From positions 1,054,001 to 1,118,000 of the forward strand of contig NC_017954.1 of the NCBI RefSeq assembly GCF_000264495.1: a stretch of DNA of 64,000 nt, given 5' to 3'. The notes beneath the pieces are model-generated. The model was not told the origin of the DNA and did not search any database. It saw only the letters and a list, made by a program, of their open reading frames with translations. Source of the DNA: Thermogladius calderae 1633. GTDB taxonomy: Archaea; Thermoproteota; Thermoprotei_A; Sulfolobales; Desulfurococcaceae. Numbering within the stretch: position 1 is the first letter of the stretch; every line of letters starts with the position of its first letter. Below are positions 1 to 8,184 of this stretch, in pieces. Both the position numbers and the translations under genes were made by a program.

Positions 1-1699
1 CCCGATTTACGTGGAGTGGGCTGTCAACGAGAGGGTCGCCTTCGAGATAGCCTACGGAGCCGCTATAGGCGGCGTAAGGGCGCTGGTCACGATGAAGGCT
101 CCGGGCCTGAACGTAGCCAGCGACCCCGTGCTCTCGGCGGCCTACTCGGGCGTTGAGGGCGGGCTGGTGATACTGGTTGCGGACGACCCAGGCCCTCACA
201 CCACGCAGACGGAGCAGGACAGTAGGTGGTACGCTAAGCTCTCGAAACTCCCCATGTTCACCGCGTCTACCCCGCAGGAGGCCAAGGACACCGTGAAGAG
301 ACTGTTCAGGGTCAGCGAGGAGCTGAAGCTTCCGGTCATCTTCAGGACGACGACTAGGCTCAACCACGCTGTGGGCGACGTAGTCCTAGGCGAGGTCGAG
401 GAGCGCGACGCGAGACCGTCCTTCAAGAAGGACCCCCCGAGGTTCGTGAGAGCCGGGATGAAGTGGAACTTGGAGAGGCACGCCTGGTTGAACGGTGTTT
501 TGAGGAGGGTCGAAGAGGTCGCGTCTAGCCTCGGCTTCAACAAAGTGGAGGGCTCGGGCGAGTACTGCGTGGTCACAGAGGGCGTCGCCTACAACTACGT
601 CTACGAGGCCCTCAGAGGGCTCGGGGAGGCCCGAGTCAAGGTCCTGAGGGTAGACCAGCTGTACCCGGTCCCCAGTAAGTTCCTCGCGGAGAACCTGTCT
701 AGCTGCCGGAGGGTGATCGTTGTCGAGGAGCTGGACCCCTACCTCGAGGCCGAGGTCAAGAAGCTCGCGTACGAGGAGAGGCTCGGCGCCGAAGTAATGG
801 GGAAGGAGGAAGGCCTCCTCCCGCTGGAGGGGGAGCTTAACCCGTCCCTCGTAAAGGGGGCCTTGTACAGGTGGCTCGGGGTACCGCAGGGGCAGGAGTC
901 CACGCCGGCCGCTGACGTGAGATTGCCCGAGAGGCCTCCCCCTCTCTGCCCGGGCTGCCCGCACGCCTTCAGCTATATAGCGCTGAAGCTCGGTATAGCC
1001 AGGGCCGGGTACAAGCTCAGCGAGGTCCCGGTCTTCGGCGACATCGGCTGCTACGCGCTCAGCGTGAACAGGCCTATCGAGGCGATCTGGACCGAGCACA
1101 GCATGGGGGCGAGTATCTCGATGGCTATGGGGCTCAAGGTCGCCGGCTACGACAAGCCCGTAGTCGCCACTATCGGGGACTCGACTTTCTTCCACGCGGG
1201 TATACCCTCCCTCATAGAGGCCGTCCACAAACGCGTCGACATGTTGGTGCTGATCCTAGACAACAGAGTTGTAGCCATGACAGGGCACCAGTCGACACCC
1301 AGCTGGGAGGTCACCGAGTCGGGTAGGCAGGCCCGGGGGATCGACATAGTCGAGGTCGTCAAGTCCATCGGGGTAGACGAGGTGGCGGTAGTAGACCCCT
1401 ACGACTTCAACAAGATGGTCGAGACTGTAGCGTCCATGATCAAGAGGCCGGGGGTCAAGGTGTTAGTAGCCCAGCACCCGTGCCGACTAATGGAGGTCAG
1501 GCAGCTCAAGACGGTCAAGAAGTACAGGGTTATAGAGGACAAGTGCACGGGTTGCAGGGCGTGCGTCAACGTGACTGGCTGCCCAGCACTCTACATCGAG
1601 GACGGGAAGGCGAAGATCGTGGAGGACGACTGCACAGGCTGCGGTCTGTGCGCTAGGTTCTGCCCGTACAAGGCTATAGTCGAGGTGGGCGGGGCTTGA
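1..1699 (+). CDS. iorA: Indolepyruvate ferredoxin oxidoreductase, alpha subunit (5' partial)
   Basis: Thiamine-diphosphate enzyme that oxidatively decarboxylates aryl-2-oxo acids (indolepyruvate, phenylpyruvate) to aryl-CoA and reduces ferredoxin; last step of aromatic amino acid fermentation in the cytoplasm. The frame is open to the window edge and already encodes conserved IorA sequence before the first GTG at position 11, so the true start lies outside the window. About 566 residues are visible: pyrimidine-binding domain, a middle domain, the CPGCPH motif near residue 313, the TPP site (GDSTFF), and a C-terminal double [4Fe-4S] ferredoxin domain with two CTGCxxC-type clusters. The stop overlaps the iorB start by 3 bases (TTGA), so the two are translated together. 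Identification is firm. Confidence 0.96.
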   Translation, partial: PIYVEWAVNERVAFEIAYGAAIGGVRALVTMKAPGLNVASDPVLSAAYSGVEGGLVILVADDPGPHTTQTEQDSRWYAKLSKLPMFTASTPQEAKDTVKRLFRVSEELKLPVIFRTTTRLNHAVGDVVLGEVEERDARPSFKKDPPRFVRAGMKWNLERHAWLNGVLRRVEEVASSLGFNKVEGSGEYCVVTEGVAYNYVYEALRGLGEARVKVLRVDQLYPVPSKFLAENLSSCRRVIVVEELDPYLEAEVKKLAYEERLGAEVMGKEEGLLPLEGELNPSLVKGALYRWLGVPQGQESTPAADVRLPERPPPLCPGCPHAFSYIALKLGIARAGYKLSEVPVFGDIGCYALSVNRPIEAIWTEHSMGASISMAMGLKVAGYDKPVVATIGDSTFFHAGIPSLIEAVHKRVDMLVLILDNRVVAMTGHQSTPSWEVTESGRQARGIDIVEVVKSIGVDEVAVVDPYDFNKMVETVASMIKRPGVKVLVAQHPCRLMEVRQLKTVKKYRVIEDKCTGCRACVNVTGCPALYIEDGKAKIVEDDCTGCGLCARFCPYKAIVEVGGA

Positions 1700-2307
1700 G
1701 CAGGGTGTTCAACATCCTCATATCCTCGGTAGGCGGGCAGGGTGGACTGACGCTGTCGAGGATAATGGCCGTGGCCGCTGTGAGGCAGGGGCTCAGCGCG
1801 AGGACTGGAGAGACGTTGGGGATGGCGCAGAGGTTCGGTAGCGTTCTCAGCTTCGTGAGAGTCGGTGAGGACGTCCAGTCACCGATATTCGGCCCGGGCG
1901 AGGCGGACTACATCATCGGCCTGGAGCTCTTCGAGACTGTGCGGGCCACGAGGTATCTCCGCGACACCGGAGTTGTCTTCGCAGCCGACGAGTACAAGCC
2001 GCCGGTCAGCGCCAGCCTCAGCCCGAAGCCAGCCTGGGGGAGGGAGAATGTCCTTAGGTCCCTTAGAGAGACACTGGGCGAGAAGCTCCTAGTGGTCCCC
2101 GCCAGGGACCTAGCATTGAGGGCCGGCTCGGCTAGGGCCATTAACGTGGTCATGCTCGGGGTCTTCAACGCGCACGCACGCCTCTTCGCCGACGACGTCG
2201 TGTACGAGGCTATCAAGAGCGTTCTCCCGGGGAGGGCGGGGGAGGTCTCCGTCAAGGCTTACGAGCTGGGCAAGGCCTTCTACGCAGAGAGGGCGAAGAG
2301 CGCCTGA
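1696..2307 (+). CDS. iorB: Indolepyruvate ferredoxin oxidoreductase, beta subunit
   Basis: Gamma-type 2-oxoacid oxidoreductase subunit that pairs with IorA; it binds CoA and closes the active site. 203 residues, the usual size. The N-terminus carries the typical glycine-rich strand-loop (SSVGGQGGLTLSRI) followed by the GETLGMAQR segment seen in IorB proteins. Starts with TTG inside the iorA stop codon context, which implies translational coupling and an iorAB operon. The reaction feeds reduced ferredoxin to enzymes such as the NfnAB-like complex encoded just downstream on the other strand. Confidence 0.94.
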   Translation: MSRVFNILISSVGGQGGLTLSRIMAVAAVRQGLSARTGETLGMAQRFGSVLSFVRVGEDVQSPIFGPGEADYIIGLELFETVRATRYLRDTGVVFAADEYKPPVSASLSPKPAWGRENVLRSLRETLGEKLLVVPARDLALRAGSARAINVVMLGVFNAHARLFADDVVYEAIKSVLPGRAGEVSVKAYELGKAFYAERAKSA

Positions 2308-2324
2308 CCTCCTGGTGGTCGTGT

Positions 2325-2870
2325 TTGGGGATCAGGCTGTGCATAGGTAGCGTGAACCCGTCCAAGGTGCGGGGGGTCGTGAGCGCCTTCCAGAGCTACT
2401 TCCCCGTCTCGGATGTCAGGGCGGTGAAAGTGGAGACCGGCCTACCGCCGCAGCCGATCGGCCTCGACGTGATCGTCAGAGGGGCGGAGCTGAGGGCTAG
2501 GCTCGCGATGAGCGGGGACTGCGACTTCAGCACGGGGGTCGAAGCGGGTTTCTACAGGTTTGGCTCGACCTACTTCGACGTCGAGGCCGCGTACGTCGTC
2601 TCGAGGGAGCTCGGGGAGTCGCTGGGGTTCTCCCCCTCGTTCCCGGTACCCCCGTGGTTCGTCGATGAGATACTGTCGGGGAGGTTCAGGGAGCTGGAGG
2701 AGATAGTCGACAGCCTCTACAAGACGGAGAACATAGGGGAAAAGACGGGCTTTATCTCGCTCCTCACCAGGCACGTCGTGGTGAGGTCTGAGCTGTCGAG
2801 GCTGGCTACCCTGATGGCGTTGACGAAAATACTCAATAGAGAGCTGTACGAGAAGGGCGCTCTACGCTAG
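2325..2870 (+). CDS. Inosine/xanthosine triphosphatase-like NTPase (DUF84/YjjX family)
   Basis: 181 residues. The N-terminal CIGSVNPSKVRGV segment and the later ETGLPPQPIG segment are the signatures of the DUF84/YjjX family, which hydrolyses non-canonical ITP and XTP and so keeps deaminated purines out of RNA and DNA. A second conserved block, TGVEAGF, lies near residue 67. It begins with TTG 17 bases after iorB and probably shares that transcript. Its last 9 bases overlap the 3' end of the convergent NfnB-like gene. Substrate is inferred from the family only. Confidence 0.85.
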   Translation: MGIRLCIGSVNPSKVRGVVSAFQSYFPVSDVRAVKVETGLPPQPIGLDVIVRGAELRARLAMSGDCDFSTGVEAGFYRFGSTYFDVEAAYVVSRELGESLGFSPSFPVPPWFVDEILSGRFRELEEIVDSLYKTENIGEKTGFISLLTRHVVVRSELSRLATLMALTKILNRELYEKGALR

Positions 2871-4283
2871 CTCCTTCTTCCTCCTCACGTACAGGTCTAT
2901 CTCCTCAGCAGCCCTCTTCCCGTCCGCCATGGCCTCAACGACCGTCGACTCGCCTCTTATAGCGTCGCCCCCCGCGAAGACGCCGGGCAGGCTCGTCATG
3001 AGGTGGTCGTCCACGGCTATCGTCCCGTCCTCGTTGAACCTCAGCCCGCTCTCCTCCATCAGCACCCTGTTGGGTTCAAGCCCTATCGCTATGACCACAG
3101 CGTCCGCAGGGATCTCGACGTACCTACCCGTCCCGACGATCTTCTTCTTCCCTCTCTGGTCGAGCTCGTTCAGGGGCTCCATGACCTCGAACTTAACAGC
3201 CTTGACGAAACCGTTCTCGTCGCCGATGAACTCGACTGGCTGCAGGTAGTACTTGAACTCCACGCCCTCTTCCTCCGCGTGCAGCACCTCGTCTCTCCTC
3301 GCCGTCTTCAACATGTCCTCCCTGTCCCTCCTGTAGACGACGACCGGCTTACTGCCCAGCCTCAGGGCTACCCTTGCCGCGTCCATGGCAGTGTTACCGC
3401 CCCCGATTATCACCGTGGTCTTCCCGACGTTGATCGGGGTATCCCACTCCGGGAAGAGGTGTGCCCTCATCAGGTTGACCCTGGTGAGGAACTCGTTCGC
3501 AGTGTATATGTTGTTCAAGTCGACGCCCGGGACGTCGAGTAGCTTGGGTGTACCGGCGCCGCTGCCGATGAAGACGGCGTCGTACTCGCTCGTAAGCTCG
3601 CTCAACAGGACGGTCTTCCCCACAACGTGGTTCAGCCTGATCTCGACGCCTAGGTTCTCGATTTTCTTGAGTTCGTGGTCTAGGACGCTCCTGGGCAACC
3701 TGAACTCGGGTATCCCGTAAGCCAGCACGCCGCCAGGCCTGTGGAGGGCCTCGTATACGACGACTTCGTAGCCTCTCAGCCTGAGCCAGCCGGCAACTGA
3801 CAGCCCGGCAGGGCCCGAGCCGACCACCGCCACCCTCCCCTTGACCCCGCTGTTCTTGGACACCATCTCGGCAAGGATCTTCTCGTCCAGTCCGTTCTCC
3901 CTCGCGTAGTCGCCGACGTACCTCTCGAGGAGGCCGACGGAGACGCTCTCGCCTATCTTGGAGACGACGCAGTTGCCTTCACAGAACCACTCCTGGGGGC
4001 AGACCCTGCCCGTTATAGAGGGGAAGAGGTTGTCCTCGTAGACCTTCCTGGCGGCCGCCTCGAGGTCGCCCTTGACAATGTACTCTAGGAAGGCCGGGAC
4101 TTTGACCTTCAACGGGCACGCCTTCGAGCACGGGGCGAACCAGAGTGGGCAGCGGAGGCATCTCGAGGCCTCTCTAACAGAGGTCTCGTAGTCGTAGCCC
4201 AAGACCACCTCGCCGAAGCTCCTCAGCCTCTCGCTTACGGACAGGACCTCGGGCGTGAACCTCTTCTTGACCACACGTGACAT
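2862..4283 (-). CDS. nfnB: NfnB-like NADPH:ferredoxin oxidoreductase large subunit (GltD/SudA family)
   Basis: FAD flavoprotein related to the glutamate synthase small subunit. 473 residues. The N-terminal Fe-S domain shows Cys42, 45, 52 and 56 (RCLRC...PCSKAC) and a second set Cys95, 101 and 105 (VCPQEWFCEGNC). An FAD Rossmann loop (GSGPAG) lies near residue 156 and a second nucleotide loop (IIGGGNTAMDAAR) further on, followed by the closing FAD motif (GVFAGGD). Next to an NfnA-like subunit it most likely forms the NADH-dependent reduced-ferredoxin:NADP oxidoreductase or sulfide dehydrogenase type of complex. A GGTGA ribosome site sits 7 bases before the ATG; the upstream nfnA-like stop is only 6 bases away, so they form one operon. 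Confidence 0.9.
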   Translation of the reverse strand: MSRVVKKRFTPEVLSVSERLRSFGEVVLGYDYETSVREASRCLRCPLWFAPCSKACPLKVKVPAFLEYIVKGDLEAAARKVYEDNLFPSITGRVCPQEWFCEGNCVVSKIGESVSVGLLERYVGDYARENGLDEKILAEMVSKNSGVKGRVAVVGSGPAGLSVAGWLRLRGYEVVVYEALHRPGGVLAYGIPEFRLPRSVLDHELKKIENLGVEIRLNHVVGKTVLLSELTSEYDAVFIGSGAGTPKLLDVPGVDLNNIYTANEFLTRVNLMRAHLFPEWDTPINVGKTTVIIGGGNTAMDAARVALRLGSKPVVVYRRDREDMLKTARRDEVLHAEEEGVEFKYYLQPVEFIGDENGFVKAVKFEVMEPLNELDQRGKKKIVGTGRYVEIPADAVVIAIGLEPNRVLMEESGLRFNEDGTIAVDDHLMTSLPGVFAGGDAIRGESTVVEAMADGKRAAEEIDLYVRRKKELA

Positions 4284-4289
4284 GACCGC

Positions 4290-5114
4290 TCACCTGGCCA
4301 GGTACTTCTCCAGTGCGATCTTCTCGATCTTCTTGAACCTTGCGTCTCTCCTCAGGACGTCGTCCCAGTCGACCAGCCTGGCGTCGAACCAGGGGCCGTC
4401 CCGGCACGCGTAGGCTATCACGCCGTTGTACCTGACCCTACAAGACCCGCACATCCCCGTCCCGTCCACCATTATCGTCCTAACGAGAGCGTAGACCTTC
4501 GCGTCCAGCCCCGCCGTTGCCTCTGCGAGCTTCTTGAGGCTGGCCAGCGCGCCCCCGGCGAAGACGGCCTTAACCTCTCTGCGGGCCACGAGCTCCCTCA
4601 GTAAGTCGATGTAGTGCCCCTTATACCCGGCAGTACCGTCTAGCGTCGTTATGTAGTGCTCGTCGGCGTACTTCGTAGTCAAGTACTTCTCCGGGTACAC
4701 CTCCTTCTCTGTCTTGAAGGTCTGGATCGATATCACCTTGTTACCCAGCTTGGCGAGCTCCTGGGCTAGACCAAGCTGCTCGGCGTGGCCGCAGACAGCG
4801 TCGGACGCCAGCACCACTGTCCCGTAGTCCTCCAGCTTCAGGGGCTTACCCAGAGGGCCTGATACAGCGTACAGCGAGCTCCCCACCCTGAACTCTCTGT
4901 AGAGCTCAACCGAGGTCTTCCCGAGCTTCTTAATGAACATCCCCACCCTGCCACCGTTAATTGTTGCGACCGATAAGGGGACGCGCTCCCCCTTCTCGTG
5001 GGTCATGATTATCACGAACTGGCCTGGCTTCCAGTGCTTGGTGACGTGGGGGGCCTCTACCTCTAGGTAGTAGTCCTGGTCGTTCAGGTCTTCCTTCATT
5101 GTCACACGGAACAT
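4290..5114 (-). CDS. nfnA: NfnA-like FAD/[2Fe-2S] subunit (SudB, dihydroorotate dehydrogenase electron-transfer type)
   Basis: 274 residues, normal length. An N-terminal flavin-reductase barrel carries the FAD motif RVPLSVA near residue 44. At the C-terminus lies the cluster motif DGTGMCGSC with Cys222, Cys225 and Cys237, and Asp217 in the place that supplies the unusual fourth ligand of the [2Fe-2S] cluster in characterised NfnA proteins. The middle NAD-binding loop is atypical: where the family usually has a GGxG(V/I)AP turn this protein reads ASDAVCGHAEQ. First gene of the nfnAB operon, with AGGTG 6 bases before ATG and a TATA box at 5162-5169. It may therefore use a partner other than NAD(H). 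Confidence 0.87.
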   Translation of the reverse strand: MFRVTMKEDLNDQDYYLEVEAPHVTKHWKPGQFVIIMTHEKGERVPLSVATINGGRVGMFIKKLGKTSVELYREFRVGSSLYAVSGPLGKPLKLEDYGTVVLASDAVCGHAEQLGLAQELAKLGNKVISIQTFKTEKEVYPEKYLTTKYADEHYITTLDGTAGYKGHYIDLLRELVARREVKAVFAGGALASLKKLAEATAGLDAKVYALVRTIMVDGTGMCGSCRVRYNGVIAYACRDGPWFDARLVDWDDVLRRDARFKKIEKIALEKYLAR

Positions 5115-5161
5115 GTTAACACCTTTCGTTAGACCTACCTAACCAATAATTATGGTAAGGA

Positions 5162-5169
5162 TATATAAA
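5162..5169 (-). promoter_or_regulatory. TATA box of the nfnAB operon
   Basis: TTTATATA on the minus strand, about 50 bases before the nfnA ATG. The archaeal spacing of about 26 bases puts transcription start near 5139 and gives a leader of roughly 25 bases that holds the AGGTG ribosome site. The surrounding 5115-5262 stretch separates divergent genes and shows nothing else I can identify. Confidence 0.6.
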
Positions 5170-5262
5170 CGGGCTATGTAGTAGACGTTCGGCTATGTAC
5201 GCCACACCCTCTCTACTCATATGTAAAGCGTTGCCGTGTAGTAGTGGGTGAGGAGGTGTACG

Positions 5263-5616
5263 GTGAGCTCTGAGTACCGCGAGGAACTCGTCTCAGAGGC
5301 TAAAGGGCTGGTCGTGAGAGCCCTCTCTGACTACCTGGCCTCCTGTTGCCGGGCTCTCGTATCGGCCGTGGAGATAACGGGGCAGAAGAAGGTCACCATA
5401 TCGCTCCGCGGGTTGTACAAGCGTTTCACCCCTACACCCGGCTTCGACAAGTTGAACCATGCTGTAGAGTACTTGCTCGAGTGTGTGCCAGGGGAGGAGC
5501 TGAGGGCCCTCCTCAGGGTAGTGGAGATCGGTGCAAGCGGGAAGGAGTACTACATCGTGGTCGACTCCGCTATACTGAGAGAGGTGTGCCGTAGCCTGGC
5601 CGGGGGGAACCTTTAA
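5263..5616 (+). CDS. Hypothetical protein
   Basis: I do not recognise this protein. It has 117 residues from the chosen GTG at 5263, which has a perfect AGGAGGTG ribosome site 4-5 bases upstream (5251-5258). A GTG at 5248 in the same frame would place that site inside the coding region, so it is less likely. Predicted to be a soluble mixed alpha/beta protein with a central basic segment (LRGLYKRFTPTPG), four cysteines (a CC pair near residue 28, one near 72 and one near 109), and no signal peptide or membrane helix. It stands alone between the nfn operon and a convergent MFS gene. Confidence 0.7.
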   Translation: MSSEYREELVSEAKGLVVRALSDYLASCCRALVSAVEITGQKKVTISLRGLYKRFTPTPGFDKLNHAVEYLLECVPGEELRALLRVVEIGASGKEYYIVVDSAILREVCRSLAGGNL

Positions 5617-5649
5617 ATCCGCTAGACGGGGGGTTACAACATTGGATGA

Positions 5650-5706
5650 AGAACCGTCGAGCGGCCGAGCGGTGAGGAGATCCCCCTAACGGACACGGCC
5701 GGTTCT
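5650..5706. other. Inverted repeat between convergent genes
   Basis: Seven-base arms AGAACCG (5650-5656) and CGGTTCT (5700-5706) enclose a GC-rich 43-base loop that can fold further (CCGT at 5654-5657 with ACGG at 5695-5698 is an alternative). It lies in the 95 bases between the end of the 5263 gene and the stop of the convergent MFS gene, so a shared terminator-like or RNA structure is possible. I see no tRNA features or C/D boxes in it. Confidence 0.3.
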
Positions 5707-5711
5707 ACTCC

Positions 5712-6869
5712 TCACCCCCGGCTCTCGGGCCGGACGAGACGGAGTAGCAGGACTGCTGAAACGGTGTTCGAGAAGAGGCTGAAGACCGCCACTAGGCTCG
5801 GGGAGGAGGCGGCGAGTACGAGTGCGACGAAGCCGCCGACCATCCAGGAGAGCCCGAAGAACACGCTGAGTAGCCCGTAGGCCAGGGGTCTAAGACCCCT
5901 GTCCACAACCCCGACCAGCCCTGCTCTCACAATGCTCTCCTCGCCGCTCATTACGATACCCCAAGCTAGTGAGGACGCTAGGGCTAGTACCCTGAGCCTC
6001 GTGGAGAGGAGGAACGCGAACAATGTCGAGAGCGCTGGGAGTACTAGGAGGGTCTTCAACGAGTGCTTGTCGTAGAGGACCCCGAGAGGGACGGCGACAA
6101 CGGCGTCGACGAGCATGGCGGCAGTGTAGGCTAGCCCCACCTCCACGTCGCTCATGAGGCCCCACGTCTTGTAGAGGTAGGACGCAACCGACCAGTGTAT
6201 GAAGCCCAGGCCGAGGAAGCTGATCGAGGCGGTGTAGAGCCAGAACCTCGAGCCGAGCTCCCTCATACCCGCCCTTACACTCCTCTTCACTACACTCCTC
6301 ACTCTAGGGTAGAGAAACGCCGAGGTTACCACTAGCGCTATCGCGAATACGCCTGGGACAAACAGGAGGCTGAAGGCTAGAGGGTAGCCGCCGAGACTCA
6401 GGCCCGCCACCACTATTAGGGGGCCGGCGAAGGCGCCTAGCTGGTCGAGGAGCTCGTGTACTCCGAACCCCTTCCCGACCCCTAACGGCTCCGCTACCTC
6501 GGAGAGTATCACGTCCCTGGCAGGCGTCCTCAGCCCTTTACCCACCCTGTCCACGGTGTAGAGGAGCACAGCCTGCCCCCACGAGGTGGCAAAGGCGAGG
6601 AGGGGTATGCTCAGGCAGGTCACAGCGTAGCCCGTCACCGTTAGAGCCCACAGCGCGGCCGAGGAGCCTATGTAGGTGGCCAGGAGTCCGCTGAGGAACC
6701 TGAGCAGCGTCCCCACGAACTCGCCTAGACCAATTAAGCCGACCATGACCTGCGGTGTCTTCAAAAACTCTAGGAAGGCCCCGCTGACGCTCCTACCACC
6801 CTCGTAGACCACGTCGGCCATTAGAGACACTAGGCTCAGCAAAAGGAAGACCAGTAGAGTCCTTCTCAA
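5712..6869 (-). CDS. MFS transporter
   Basis: Major facilitator superfamily permease of 385 residues with 11-12 predicted membrane helices. The loop DRVGKGLRTPARDV matches the conserved basic loop seen in one large group of bacterial and archaeal MFS exporters. The start is taken as TTG at 6869, which has a GGAGGGAGG ribosome site 7 bases upstream; a longer in-frame start at 6947 would run into the neighbouring glycosyltransferase gene. A possible TATA box (CGTTATTTACC, about 6902-6912) suggests its own promoter. Substrate unknown. It is downstream of an osmolyte-type cassette, but I would not infer a link from that alone. Confidence 0.85.
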   Translation of the reverse strand: MRRTLLVFLLLSLVSLMADVVYEGGRSVSGAFLEFLKTPQVMVGLIGLGEFVGTLLRFLSGLLATYIGSSAALWALTVTGYAVTCLSIPLLAFATSWGQAVLLYTVDRVGKGLRTPARDVILSEVAEPLGVGKGFGVHELLDQLGAFAGPLIVVAGLSLGGYPLAFSLLFVPGVFAIALVVTSAFLYPRVRSVVKRSVRAGMRELGSRFWLYTASISFLGLGFIHWSVASYLYKTWGLMSDVEVGLAYTAAMLVDAVVAVPLGVLYDKHSLKTLLVLPALSTLFAFLLSTRLRVLALASSLAWGIVMSGEESIVRAGLVGVVDRGLRPLAYGLLSVFFGLSWMVGGFVALVLAASSPSLVAVFSLFSNTVSAVLLLRLVRPESRG

Positions 6870-6936
6870 AGCATGCCCTCCCTCCGCCTGTATTGTCCGC
6901 CTCGGTAAATAACGGTTAGCCTGTGAGTGAAGGAGG

Positions 6937-8184
6937 CTACTTGCCAAGGGCAGCCCTGGCCCTATCTACGAGCTCTCTCATAAGCTTGCTGAAGAGGAAG
7001 CCGCGGGCCCTCTCGCGGGCGTTTCTCGACATCTCCTTCCACCTCTCCTCGTCTTTCAACAGCGCGTCTACAGCGCTCGCCGCGCCGTTCACGTCGTCGG
7101 GGCCGTTGACGTGCACACCGTCTACCCCGTTCCTCACCAACCACTTCTGCCCGTAGACCGCCGAGGTCACCACCGGGACCCCACCGTACATGAACTCGAG
7201 CTGTGTAAGACCGAAGCCCTCCATCCGCGACATTATGATGTTCAGGTACGAGGTCTTGACCAGAGCCGCCTTCTCCTCGTCCTTCAGCTCCCCAGTCAAC
7301 ACTATGTTCTTCAGGCCTCTCACAGTCCTCTTCACCTCCTCCCACTGGTCTCCGGGTCTACCAGCTATCACGAAGAAGACGTCCCGCCTGTCCTTGAAGT
7401 GCCTCGCGATCTTCGCAACGGCAAGGGGGTTCTTCCTGTACTCGACAGTCCCCAGGTAGGCGACCACTTTAGCGTCCTCGGGTATCCCGTACTTCTCCCT
7501 GAAAGACCTCGTGTCAGCCCTGTCTACAAGCTCCGCGAAGTCGTCGTCGAGGCCTCCTGGGAACAAGTGGATGGAGTCCGGTGGAGCGCCCATAGTGACC
7601 ATCTCCTCCGCTTCAAGGGGAGTGAGGACTAAGACCATAGAGCTGGCCTTGAAGATGAACGGGAACGCTGTAGTGTTCCAGGCCATCCTGTAAGTCCTCT
7701 CTACGAGAGAGTACCTAAGGGGGTCGGGGGGCTGGTAGTGGCTCATGTGCCCCATTACTGTCGGGGGTATTCTCTCGCCCAGGCTCCTCATGAGCTTCTT
7801 CCAGAGGACCCACCTGGCAGTCTCCTCCGGCCCGTTCCAGAGAGTCGAGTGAGTCACAACGAAGTCGAGGCCCAGCTCCCTGTCTATGTTGATGAGTACC
7901 GTGACGAAGTCCCTGAACACTATCCTCCTCGGGGGCCAGGTCGTCTTGTAGCTCGCCACTCTAATAGTCGGGAGCTTTATCGCGGGGTCCTCGCTGTACA
8001 CCACGTAGTTCTTACCGGTCAGCTCTGCCTCTCTCTCGCTAACCACAGGGTTGCCGTCGTGGTATATGCTAGTGATGTACCACGCCTCCAGGCCGAGCCT
8101 CTTCGCGAACTTGACCATTCGCTCCGCGACCAGCTCCTGGCCCTTGCTCGCAGAGGACTGGTACATTATGCTCGCGAAGTTCAT
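6937..8184 (-). CDS. GT4-family glycosyltransferase
   Basis: 415 residues from ATG at 8184, whose ATGA overlaps the stop of the upstream membrane-protein gene. The C-terminal half is a GT-B donor domain: AYLGTVEYRKNP, the ELKDEEKAALVKTS segment and the MEGFGLTQLEFM motif with the conserved acidic residues that bind the sugar nucleotide. The N-terminal half lacks the classical GGxxR start but keeps a Rossmann-type pattern. In the crenarchaeon Thermoproteus tenax a similar glycosyltransferase is co-transcribed with a trehalose-6-phosphate synthase/phosphatase and an MscS-like channel. The same neighbours here suggest synthesis of trehalose or a related compatible solute. Confidence 0.85.
   Translation of the reverse strand: MNFASIMYQSSASKGQELVAERMVKFAKRLGLEAWYITSIYHDGNPVVSEREAELTGKNYVVYSEDPAIKLPTIRVASYKTTWPPRRIVFRDFVTVLINIDRELGLDFVVTHSTLWNGPEETARWVLWKKLMRSLGERIPPTVMGHMSHYQPPDPLRYSLVERTYRMAWNTTAFPFIFKASSMVLVLTPLEAEEMVTMGAPPDSIHLFPGGLDDDFAELVDRADTRSFREKYGIPEDAKVVAYLGTVEYRKNPLAVAKIARHFKDRRDVFFVIAGRPGDQWEEVKRTVRGLKNIVLTGELKDEEKAALVKTSYLNIIMSRMEGFGLTQLEFMYGGVPVVTSAVYGQKWLVRNGVDGVHVNGPDDVNGAASAVDALLKDEERWKEMSRNARERARGFLFSKLMRELVDRARAALGK

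Noticed and set aside
386-1228. Long minus-strand open frame inside iorA
   Set aside because: Shadow of the real gene; its composition is low-complexity Arg/Leu/Pro-like and it has no family features. The same holds for the many long opposite-strand frames in this GC-rich DNA, for example 34559-35377 and 20017-20826.
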